From positions 1 through 38,992 of IMG/VR virus record IMGVR_UViG_3300027906_000052: a DNA stretch of 38,992 nt; one strand, 5' to 3'. Made by a program: the position numbers and the translations under genes. How positions within the stretch are numbered: the first letter of the stretch is position 1; every line of letters begins with the position of its first letter. The DNA comes from a virus. The notes beneath the pieces were generated by a model, which was not told where the DNA came from, did no database searches, and saw only the letters and a program-made list of their open reading frames with translations. Shown here in pieces: positions 21,068 through 28,142 of the stretch.

Positions 21068-21094
21068 CTTTCAAGTTATTATAGTGTATAAATA
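21064..21094 (+). promoter_or_regulatory. dual early/late promoter of gp32
   Basis: TTGACT (21064-21069), 17-bp spacer, TATAAA (21087-21092), extending to TATAAATA (21087-21094). This is the same overlay of early and late boxes as at the tmRNA, allowing gp32 to be made throughout infection. Confidence 0.8.
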
Positions 21095-21104
21095 AGGTTA
21101 TATT

Positions 21105-21146
21105 ATGAATAATGTGAAATATTTAAACATACAAAACATACGATAA
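21105..21146 (+). CDS. possible 13-residue leader peptide in the gp32 leader
   Basis: A frame MNNVKYLNIQNIR with AAGG nine bases ahead lies wholly inside the gp32 leader. The RNA from here to the gp32 start is A-rich and nearly without G or C, and has four ACATA units. This may be chance, or part of autogenous control by gp32. Confidence 0.3.
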   Translation: MNNVKYLNIQNIR

Positions 21147-21172
21147 ACATATATTAACATAAGGAGAATAAT

Positions 21173-22054
21173 ATGTCAGTTAGTACTCTACGCAAGTCCA
21201 ATACGTTGGACAAACTTCTTGCACAAGTTCAACAAGAAAGTGCCCCCCAAGAAAAGAAATCCTATGTGGATGAAAGGTTGTGGAAACCAGAACTAGATAA
21301 ATCTGGTACTGGACAAGCAGTCCTACGTTTCTTGCCTGCACCAGATGGTGAAGAACTTCCTTGGGTAAAAGTGTTCAAACACGCCTTCCAAGGCCCTACT
21401 GGTAAATGGTATATTGAGAATTCATTAACCACTATCGGTAAACAAGACCCAATGAGTGAACACAATACTCAATTGTGGAATACTGGTCTTGAAAGTGATA
21501 AAGAACTTGCAAGAAAGCAAAAGAGAAAGTTGGAATACTACTCAAACATCTATGTGGTATCCGACCCAAAACACCCAGAAAATGAAGGGAAAGTGTTTCT
21601 ATTTCGTTATGGTAAGAAAATCTTTGATAAGATTATGGCTTCAATGCAACCAGAATTTGAAGATGAAACACCTATTAACCCATTTGATTTCTGGGAAGGT
21701 GCGAACTTCAAGTTGAAGATTCGCAAGGTTGATGGTTTCTGGAATTATGATAAGTCTGAGTTTGATAGTGTAACTCCACTCGCAGACAGTGACGAGAAAC
21801 TTGACGGTATTTGGAAGACGCAGTATTCACTGCAAGACTTCCTTGCACCTACCAACTTCAAATCATATGATGAGTTGAAGAAAAGGTTAGATGATGTTCT
21901 CTCTGGAACTGTCACTGCAAGTGCAGCCTCTATGATTGACGAAGATGTTGTGGAAACACCACAGTTCAAATCTGAACCTCAACCTAACATTCCAAGTGTT
22001 GATGAAGGTGATGACGATACAATGTCATACTTTCAGAAACTTGCGAATGAGTAG
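21173..22054 (+). CDS. 32: single-stranded DNA-binding protein gp32
   Basis: gp32 coats ssDNA in replication, recombination and repair. The 293-residue product follows T4 gp32: a basic N-terminus (STLRKSNTLDKLLAQVQQ) for cooperativity, RFLPAPDGEELPWVKVFKHA, YYSNIYVVSDPKHPENEGKV with FLFRYGKKIFDKI, FDFWEGANFKLKIRKVDGFW and NYDKSEFD, and an acidic C-terminus (DEGDDDTMSYFQKLANE). The zinc-binding Cys of T4 gp32 are absent: the SCPVC region reads PMSEHN. The leader is long and A-rich, and a terminator follows. Confidence 0.93.
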   Translation: MSVSTLRKSNTLDKLLAQVQQESAPQEKKSYVDERLWKPELDKSGTGQAVLRFLPAPDGEELPWVKVFKHAFQGPTGKWYIENSLTTIGKQDPMSEHNTQLWNTGLESDKELARKQKRKLEYYSNIYVVSDPKHPENEGKVFLFRYGKKIFDKIMASMQPEFEDETPINPFDFWEGANFKLKIRKVDGFWNYDKSEFDSVTPLADSDEKLDGIWKTQYSLQDFLAPTNFKSYDELKKRLDDVLSGTVTASAASMIDEDVVETPQFKSEPQPNIPSVDEGDDDTMSYFQKLANE

Positions 22055-22101
22055 GGTGACTCCTCAATAAGTCCGTCCAAACCCACGGTAAGGTTAGGGG
22101 G

Positions 22102-22137
22102 AAAGGGAGTAGATTAATTTCTGCTCCCTTTTTTTTA
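22102..22137 (+). terminator. intrinsic terminator after gp32
   Basis: AAAGGGAGTAG (22102-22112), loop ATTAATTT, CTGCTCCCTTT (22121-22131) with one G-U pair, then T-rich. It ends the replication module. Confidence 0.9.
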
Positions 22138-22228
22138 TTTGGTACGAATATTGCAAGTGTCAAACTAATGACAAGAAATGTGTGTCAAATTATCTTTGAG
22201 TCATTTCATTGACTTGGGGTGTTTTCAT

Positions 22229-22236
22229 TATAAATA
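22229..22236 (+). promoter_or_regulatory. T4-type late promoter
   Basis: TATAAATA 27 bp before the ATG at 22263. A TTGACT lies upstream but at 14 bp spacing, so only the late reading is credible. GTGTGTCAAATTAT (22180-22193) precedes it, as at the window's first late promoter. Confidence 0.75.
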
Positions 22237-22262
22237 CTCTTGTATACAACAAAGGGAAAATT

Positions 22263-22811
22263 ATGGCAAAACTTTTATTGGTTGCACTATTACTAGTGGT
22301 TACAACCACAGCGACTTTCGCTCAAACCACAACAGTAGAAACGACTACTAATAGTAAATCTGATGTGACTTCAGAAGGAAGGACAATAGTTATATCTCCA
22401 CCACCTTCTGCAATTTCTCCCTCAGTTGGTTCTTCCTCATCTGACCTATGTACCGTAGGTGTGTCTGGAGCAGTTCAAACACAAATCCTTGGTATTTCCA
22501 CTGGTGAGATGGTTCGTGATGCAAATTGTGAAAGATTAAAAATTTCAAAAACATTATACGATATGGGAATGAAAGTTGCCGCTGTATCTGTTCTGTGTCA
22601 AGACAGAAGAGTATATGATGCAATGGAAATGGCTGGAACTCCTTGCCCATTCTTGGGTAAGATAGGCGAACAAGCCTCAGACGAATGGAAAGCAAATCCA
22701 CAGAAACGTCCAAAACCAGTTGTAATGGAGACTAAAGAAGATGTTCAAAAACGAAATGCTACTATCGCTGGTACTATCGGTGGTATTGCTCTTCTCCTCC
22801 TCTTACTCTAA
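22263..22811 (+). CDS. exported late protein with C-terminal membrane segment
   Basis: The 182-residue product has a signal peptide (MAKLLLVALLLVVTTTATFA, cleavage before QTT), then a Ser/Thr/Pro-rich linker and a domain with four Cys (SDLCTVGVSGAVQTQILGIS, DANCERLKISKTLYDMGMKV, VLCQDRRVYD, GTPCPFLG). A C-terminal membrane segment follows (IAGTIGGIALLLLLL). It probably sits in the envelope or goes into virions. The last 71 bases also encode the signal peptide of the next gene. ATG 22263 replaces an upstream start. Confidence 0.8.
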   Translation: MAKLLLVALLLVVTTTATFAQTTTVETTTNSKSDVTSEGRTIVISPPPSAISPSVGSSSSDLCTVGVSGAVQTQILGISTGEMVRDANCERLKISKTLYDMGMKVAAVSVLCQDRRVYDAMEMAGTPCPFLGKIGEQASDEWKANPQKRPKPVVMETKEDVQKRNATIAGTIGGIALLLLLL

Positions 22812-24363
22812 CGCACAATCATTTACTGGTGACCTATTAGAAGATAGTGCTACTAACTGGACAGGCAATTATGGTTCTGGTTATTGGGGTGGGAGTCGAA
22901 ACCCTGCTGGTACAAATCCTAGTATCCCTAATAGAATACCAAACGATAGTGGGTTTATTTGGGGTGGTGCAAATGAAATTATCAGTACAACGATTGCAAT
23001 TAATACTGCATTAGCACAAGCAGGAATCCAAGTTAATGGATTTTCTTATGCATGGAGAGTTAAAAACGGTAATGCAAATATATTTGCGACACAACCAGGC
23101 ATAGATGATTTTGAGATAACTGTAGATGTTTTAGATTCTAATGGAAACATCTATCAAACATACACATATGATTACAGTCATTCACACAACTGGACTACTC
23201 ACTCTGGTGCAGAAACATTTCCAGACCCATTTTTACCCCCATCATATTTTTCTAATATCAACATATATGCAGAAGGTAGTGATAGTGCAAATTGGGCTGG
23301 TTGGTATGGGCCTGAGTTTAATGTAGATGTGTCAGAACTAAGATTATTATTCTCACCTAATCCTTGTCATACTAATCCTCTATATGACCCACAGTGTCAA
23401 GGTTATGCAACTGCGTTATTTAATCAACAATGTACATGGGATGCATTGTTTGACCCTACTTGTACTGGATATGCAGCCGCATATTTAACACAACAATGTG
23501 CCGCTAATTCTTTGCATGACCCTGCTTGTCCAGGCTATGCAACTGCATATTACAATCAACAATGTGATTTAGACCCATTGTATGAAGTAACTTGTCCAAA
23601 TTATCAACAAGCATATTTGGAACAACAATGTGATTTAGACCCTTTGTATGATGTAACTTGTGTAGGGTATCAAGAGGCGATTTTTAATGAAAGTATTATT
23701 GATGATATAGAAGATACGGAAATAGATGTTGTTACAACAACTATAATTGAAGGTGTTCCTAATTTTTTATCGTTACCAGAAATTCCAACAGTGCAGATAA
23801 TTATAGAAGAAACATTCGTAGAAGAAGAATATGATATTGTAGAGAGTGATGCACTTGCAATGGAAGATGATATTGAAAAAGAAATTGCAGAGTTGGAAAA
23901 GGCCGAAGAAGAACCAGTTGAAGAAGAAGTTGTTGTCATAACAGATGATGGTTCAGATGAAGAACTGCCTGGCAACTCTGACGGTTCTACAAGTGGTGGT
24001 GAGTCAACACAAGATGATGATATTGAAAAAGAGATTGCAGAGTTAGAGAATAAAACAAAAGAAAAGAAAGACGCACCAAAGAAAACTTCAAGAAACGAAA
24101 AGATAAAAATGTTACTTGCACAAAAAGCTATTGAACTAACTAAGAAAGTAGAAAAGTCAGTATCTATAGAACAACAGATGTTAGTACAGAGACAATTACT
24201 TGCATTGATTTCATATGTGCCTGGATTTGATTATGCAGAGAAAAAACTAAATCAAGTTAACTTTTATCCACCAAAACCAGTGGTTGACCACGCATATGCA
24301 AGATGGTTTTTGAATGACCCAAGATTTGGTGAGATGGAAGATTCACAATATAACTTCAAATAG
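22741..24363 (+). CDS. large exported protein with Cys-x9-Cys repeats
   Basis: The 540-residue product has a signal peptide (MLLSLVLSVVLLFSSSYSNA, ending near residue 25). An N-terminal beta-rich domain (27-205) is rich in Trp, Gly and Asn. Then come five 22-residue repeats of the type QQCxxDPLYDPxCxGYxxAY (about 207-317). A very acidic stretch with DDIEKEIAELE twice leads to a basic helical region and a conserved-looking end (YARWFLNDPRFGEMEDSQYN). The repeats probably form disulfide-linked rods. It sits in a late cluster, so a surface fibre-like or envelope role is possible. Confidence 0.8.
   Translation: MFKNEMLLSLVLSVVLLFSSSYSNAQSFTGDLLEDSATNWTGNYGSGYWGGSRNPAGTNPSIPNRIPNDSGFIWGGANEIISTTIAINTALAQAGIQVNGFSYAWRVKNGNANIFATQPGIDDFEITVDVLDSNGNIYQTYTYDYSHSHNWTTHSGAETFPDPFLPPSYFSNINIYAEGSDSANWAGWYGPEFNVDVSELRLLFSPNPCHTNPLYDPQCQGYATALFNQQCTWDALFDPTCTGYAAAYLTQQCAANSLHDPACPGYATAYYNQQCDLDPLYEVTCPNYQQAYLEQQCDLDPLYDVTCVGYQEAIFNESIIDDIEDTEIDVVTTTIIEGVPNFLSLPEIPTVQIIIEETFVEEEYDIVESDALAMEDDIEKEIAELEKAEEEPVEEEVVVITDDGSDEELPGNSDGSTSGGESTQDDDIEKEIAELENKTKEKKDAPKKTSRNEKIKMLLAQKAIELTKKVEKSVSIEQQMLVQRQLLALISYVPGFDYAEKKLNQVNFYPPKPVVDHAYARWFLNDPRFGEMEDSQYNFK
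23359..23691 (+). repeat. five tandem 66-bp repeats coding for Cys-x9-Cys units
   Basis: Protein repeats of 22 residues begin at Cys209, 231, 253, 275 and 297, each with a second Cys ten positions later followed by xGY or xNY and an AY. The last two units are nearly identical (QQCDLDPLYEVTC and QQCDLDPLYDVTC), suggesting recent duplication. Confidence 0.85.
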
Positions 24364-24372
24364 GAGAGAGAA

Positions 24373-24939
24373 ATGGCTGAAGTAGAATATGGGGGAGTAA
24401 GACTTACTGGAAGTAAACTCTTTATGATTATACCACTGGTATCAATGTTAGGTGGTGGATTATGGGCAGGCTTTGAATTTTACAAAGACTATATGGATAT
24501 GAAAGAACAAATACAAGAATATGTTGCACCAGACTTATCAGAGTTTGATAAGAAACTTGCAGTAATTTCTGAAGAGATGAAAGTAACTAAAGAAACAGTT
24601 GCAATCTTCAAAGAAGAGATTATCATTATTAGAGATAGTGTCAATGAATCAGTGGATATGATGCGTGATACAAAACACGACTTGCGTGACGAAATCATTC
24701 GTACAGAGAAACTACTGGAAAAGGTAGAGAACGATATTGACAAACTGGAAGATGAAGCAACTGCATTGATGGATAGAACTAAGAAAGAAACCAGAGATGC
24801 AATTTCAGATGCGAATGATAGGTTCAATGATAAGATTGATGGTATGGAAGGTTATGTCAAAAGAGAGTTGCAATCACTAGAAGATGAATTAAATATGAAG
24901 CTTCAGAAATCTTTAGACAATCCACTTGCAAATCGTTAA
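24373..24939 (+). CDS. membrane-anchored coiled-coil protein
   Basis: The 188-residue product has one N-terminal membrane segment (LFMIIPLVSMLGGGLWAGFEF, about residues 16-36) and then about 130 residues of coiled coil (EKLLEKVENDIDKLEDEATA). AGGAGAGAGAA is the ribosome-binding site, one of the GAGAGAG sites that match the small-RNA loop. It follows the repeat protein in the same late operon. No family name; structural in look. Confidence 0.75.
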   Translation: MAEVEYGGVRLTGSKLFMIIPLVSMLGGGLWAGFEFYKDYMDMKEQIQEYVAPDLSEFDKKLAVISEEMKVTKETVAIFKEEIIIIRDSVNESVDMMRDTKHDLRDEIIRTEKLLEKVENDIDKLEDEATALMDRTKKETRDAISDANDRFNDKIDGMEGYVKRELQSLEDELNMKLQKSLDNPLANR

Positions 24940-24966
24940 TTAAGATTCATTCTTACTTCCAGTTCT

Positions 24967-24974
24967 TATAAATA
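24967..24974 (+). promoter_or_regulatory. T4-type late promoter
   Basis: TATAAATA 30 bp before the ATG at 25004, with GGGAGG between. It restarts late transcription inside the cluster. Confidence 0.72.
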
Positions 24975-25003
24975 CTTAATGAGGGAGTGGGAGGTACTAA
25001 TCA

Positions 25004-25492
25004 ATGATAGAAATCGTGGCCGCAGTTTCAGCTGCAACTGGCGCCTTCAACACAATTAAAGCAGGATTTGCCGCTGGGCGTGAAGTTGAATCTATGGCAA
25101 GTGATTTGTCACGCTGGATGGGCGCTGTTAGCGATATCAAGAAGGCAGATGAGTACAACAAAAAACCTCCTATATTTAAGAAAATCTTTAATGCTGGTTC
25201 TGTTGAAGAAGAAGCAATGCAAATCTTCATGGCTAAGAAAAAAGCAGAAGATATGAGAAATGAGTTAAAACAGTTAATTTCTTGGACAAGAGGCCCATCT
25301 GCTTGGGAAGAGCTTTTGCGTACAGAAGCAGACATTCGTAAGAAACGACAACAAGCAATCTATGACCAACAAGAAAGAAGAAGACAGATTATGGAAGTAA
25401 TAGGTGTTATTGTTCTAGTATTAGTAACCGCTGGTTTCTTGGTTGGTTTGGGTTGGATATGGTATGCAAACAGAGGTGGGGGTATTTACTAA
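25004..25492 (+). CDS. conserved late phage protein with C-terminal membrane segment
   Basis: The 162-residue product has IVAAVSAATGAFNTIKAGFA and then FKKIFNAGSVEEEAMQIFMA with KKKAEDMRNELKQLI. A basic helix with an RKKRQQ motif leads into a membrane segment, IGVIVLVLVTAGFLVGLGWI, near the C-terminus. I recall this arrangement from virion-associated or late hypothetical proteins of marine T4-like phages. It is followed four bases later by an exported protein. Confidence 0.75.
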   Translation: MIEIVAAVSAATGAFNTIKAGFAAGREVESMASDLSRWMGAVSDIKKADEYNKKPPIFKKIFNAGSVEEEAMQIFMAKKKAEDMRNELKQLISWTRGPSAWEELLRTEADIRKKRQQAIYDQQERRRQIMEVIGVIVLVLVTAGFLVGLGWIWYANRGGGIY

Positions 25493-25495
25493 CCC

Positions 25496-25852
25496 ATGTT
25501 AAAATTCATTGTTGTTATCGCAACAATATTATTTTCAACCCCAGTGTTCGCAGACATTTGGGGTTATTGTTTTACTTGCGACCTACCAAAACCAAGTGAG
25601 AACTGGACTCAACAACAGAAGTTGAGAAAGGGTCTTATAGACAATAAAAAGTATACGACTTGTAGACTCAAGAAAAGAGTTAAGTCAAAGTATACTGGTA
25701 GACAAGCTTGTATTTACATTGGGGGAAATCAGACATTTAAACTAATGTACGAAGATAACTGTCCTTCATCATATCAATGTGTATATGACCCAGGCGGTAA
25801 AGAACCGAATATTGATGATATTATTGATAGTTTAAATAACGCAACAAAATAA
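25496..25852 (+). CDS. small exported Cys-rich protein
   Basis: The 118-residue product has a signal peptide (MLKFIVVIATILFSTPVFA) and six Cys in the mature part (WGYCFTCDLPKPS, YTTCRLKKR, RQACIYIG, EDNCPSSYQCVYD), probably three disulfides. Its stop abuts the stop of the convergent tape-measure gene with no gap. Function unknown; co-expressed with late genes. Confidence 0.75.
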   Translation: MLKFIVVIATILFSTPVFADIWGYCFTCDLPKPSENWTQQQKLRKGLIDNKKYTTCRLKKRVKSKYTGRQACIYIGGNQTFKLMYEDNCPSSYQCVYDPGGKEPNIDDIIDSLNNATK

Positions 25853-27784
25853 TTATTTTGCTGGGGTTAATTGAGTACCGTCCATTGCAGCCCCATCAGT
25901 TAATTGTGTAGAATTAAGATTTTGAGTATTAGTATTACCACTGTTATTTGTACTGTTGTCAATATTATTAATAATAGTTTGTTGTGCTTTTTGTGCTCTT
26001 AACTCTTCTAGTTCTTTTTGTGCTTCTGCAAGTTCTTCTAAGTTTTTCTTTTTATTGCCTTCAGTTTCCCAGAAACCATCATCATTAACATCTGCTTGAA
26101 TACTTGCAAGGTTTTTCTCTGCATCTGCAATCTTTTCATCTATAGTATCATCTTCAAAAAGACTTAAAAGGAAACCACCGCCTGGGATACTTTTGAGTAC
26201 ACTCTTGACATCAATATCAAGTAAACTTTTGAAAAAGTCTACGATACCAAACAGTGCATCTTTTATGATACCCATGATTGTATATTCTTTACCAGTTTCT
26301 GGATTTATTGGTGTTTTAAAACCAAATACTCCCATAACCCATTTTAATGCTTTATCAATTGGTGAAAATATTAAATCAATCAAACCACCTTCTCCCACAA
26401 GACCTTCCCAAAGTTGTGCAAGTGCCTCGCCTGGGTCTGTGAATAAAGTCTTAATCCATTCATATGCACCCTTAATCATATCAAATGGTAACCTTACCAT
26501 TTTACCTATAGTTTCTGTAAAACTAAATCCCTCTAGTGCCTCTGTAACTACTGATTCACCAAAGAATGTTTTTATCAACCAAGTTAAACCACTTTTAAGA
26601 AGGTCAAGTGGTAAACCGATTAAGTTTTCAACAACTTTTGCAAGTCCTTCCCTTATACCAGCAAAGATTTTATCACCAGTGTTACCTTCCTCATCTGCAT
26701 AACCAGACATAAAACCAGTTATAGCATCATATGCACCCATAAGAATAGTTAGTGGTAAAAAGATTTTACCAAGGAATGTTCCTACACCCTTTGCAAAGTT
26801 TACTACTGGTTGAACACCAGCCATAAATGGGTCAACAATCGCAGCTGTAGATTTGACATAACCAATTGCTTTTGTTATAGGATTGAATATACCTTTTATA
26901 AAACCAACAATACCCTTTGTTGCACCAGCACCTTTTGGCCCCTTACCAGCAGAACCAGTAATTAATTCGGTAACTGGTTTAAAAAACTTTTTTATTGATT
27001 CTCCAGTTGATTTAAGACTTTCACCTATACCTTTTATTGTTTCCAAGCCTGGAACTTTGAGACTTTTTAAATTAGTACCAACTCTGGTAAAGTATCCTTT
27101 TGTTTTAAGAACAATATCATCAAAGTAACCAACTATCTTAGAGTTTTTAATATTAGTACCAACAGAAGTAAAAAATGTTTTGACACCTTTAACAACATCA
27201 TCAAAGTAAGTTACCACCTTAGAGTTTTTAAATTTTGTTCCCAAGTTAGTGAAGAAGTCTGCAATTGCTTTTATTGGTTTGACAAAGATAAAATTACCAG
27301 CTTTTTTCAACACTGCAAGTTCTTTAGCAAGTTGTGTAAAGAAAGACGTTAATAGTGCAAATGGAGCTGCAACAAGACCAGCAAGTAACCCTAAACCATA
27401 TAGACCACCTTTACCAACATTTTTTAATCCCTCTAAAAGATTTTCACTAATTGCATAGATACCGTCACGAATGTCTGAGAATAGATTTTCTAGTAAAGTA
27501 TCTTTTCTTTCTTTTTCATTTTCTTTTTTCTGATTTTCAACATTCTCTTTTGTATCAGCTGCAAACGCACTTTTCAGTGGTTTAGAAACAGCAGAAAATA
27601 ACTTTTTAGTAACACCAACGCCTGGAAGACTCTCAATACCAGCCTTCATTTGTGTAAGAGGCGCTAGTAGTTGGTCAGTAAAAGGTTTGAACTGGTCTTT
27701 TAGTTCTTCCTTAATAACACTAGCCGCTTGTTTGTTACTTTCTTTTAAGGCATTTATCATGCCTGCGTTGTTAGTTTCTGCCAT
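25853..27784 (-). CDS. tail tape-measure-like protein (position of T4 gp29)
   Basis: The 643-residue product has charged helices at the start (about 1-120), long hydrophobic segments (GLLAGLVAAPFALLTSFFTQ; FLPLTILMGAYDAITGFMSG), a 27-residue repeat set (177-250) and a coiled coil plus Asn/Thr-rich tail at the end. Such hydrophobic, repeat-bearing proteins directly after tail-assembly chaperones are tape measures that set tail length and enter the host. T4 gp29 is 590 residues. Assignment rests on position and composition. It is the last gene of the minus-strand operon. Confidence 0.7.
   Translation of the reverse strand: MAETNNAGMINALKESNKQAASVIKEELKDQFKPFTDQLLAPLTQMKAGIESLPGVGVTKKLFSAVSKPLKSAFAADTKENVENQKKENEKERKDTLLENLFSDIRDGIYAISENLLEGLKNVGKGGLYGLGLLAGLVAAPFALLTSFFTQLAKELAVLKKAGNFIFVKPIKAIADFFTNLGTKFKNSKVVTYFDDVVKGVKTFFTSVGTNIKNSKIVGYFDDIVLKTKGYFTRVGTNLKSLKVPGLETIKGIGESLKSTGESIKKFFKPVTELITGSAGKGPKGAGATKGIVGFIKGIFNPITKAIGYVKSTAAIVDPFMAGVQPVVNFAKGVGTFLGKIFLPLTILMGAYDAITGFMSGYADEEGNTGDKIFAGIREGLAKVVENLIGLPLDLLKSGLTWLIKTFFGESVVTEALEGFSFTETIGKMVRLPFDMIKGAYEWIKTLFTDPGEALAQLWEGLVGEGGLIDLIFSPIDKALKWVMGVFGFKTPINPETGKEYTIMGIIKDALFGIVDFFKSLLDIDVKSVLKSIPGGGFLLSLFEDDTIDEKIADAEKNLASIQADVNDDGFWETEGNKKKNLEELAEAQKELEELRAQKAQQTIINNIDNSTNNSGNTNTQNLNSTQLTDGAAMDGTQLTPAK
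27035..27256 (-). repeat. 27-residue tandem repeats in the tape-measure-like protein
   Basis: Units begin FFTNLGTKFKNSKVV (residue 177), FFTSVGTNIKNSKIV (204) and YFTRVGTNLKSLKV (231), with YFDD(V/I)V in the first two. This is an 81-bp period, with the third unit partial. Repeat number in tape measures can track tail length. Confidence 0.8.
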
Positions 27785-27793
27785 TCTTCTTCT

Positions 27794-28141
27794 CTACTTT
27801 TTTGCGATTGCTTCTTTTGCATAGAAAGCTGCAACAATAGCAGCAACTGATACAAAGTATGTTGCAGCCATATCACCTAACACTTTTCCTGCTTGTTCTA
27901 GTCCAATAAAATATGCAAGTACTACTGCAAAAGGATAAAGTAACATCCCAAATAAAGCGAACCAAGCCATATTTCTTTGTGCATCCGCCTTTTTATCTTC
28001 ATTTTCAATATCGCTCTTCAAGTCTTGAAGGCGAAGCATTTTCTCATCCATAGCGAGCTCCTCATCAGTGACGATACCATCACCGTCTTTATCTAAATGT
28101 GCATATTCAGAATCTTTTTCTAGTTTCTTTTGTGCAGCCAT
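27794..28141 (-). CDS. EF-hand membrane protein
   Basis: The 115-residue product has one canonical EF-hand loop, DKDGDGIVTDEE (about residues 18-29), with all calcium-ligand positions filled. A charged helix follows, then two membrane segments (AWFALFGMLLYPFAVVLAYF; ATYFVSVAAIVAAFYA). It lies between the gp26 frameshift product and the tape measure. GAGAGAGAAGG is its ribosome-binding site. A calcium-responsive membrane protein in the tail-assembly block could be a virion or holin-like component; neither is shown. Confidence 0.78.
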   Translation of the reverse strand: MAAQKKLEKDSEYAHLDKDGDGIVTDEELAMDEKMLRLQDLKSDIENEDKKADAQRNMAWFALFGMLLYPFAVVLAYFIGLEQAGKVLGDMAATYFVSVAAIVAAFYAKEAIAKK

Positions 28142-28142
28142 C

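Noticed and set aside
22209-22262. Upstream in-frame start for the gene at 22263
   Set aside because: It overlaps the late promoter TATAAATA and would hide the signal peptide; ATG 22263 is far better.
26193-26702. 169-codon plus-strand frame opposite the tape measure
   Set aside because: It is antisense to a well-formed long gene, is Ser/Pro-rich without domain character, and has no ribosome-binding site.
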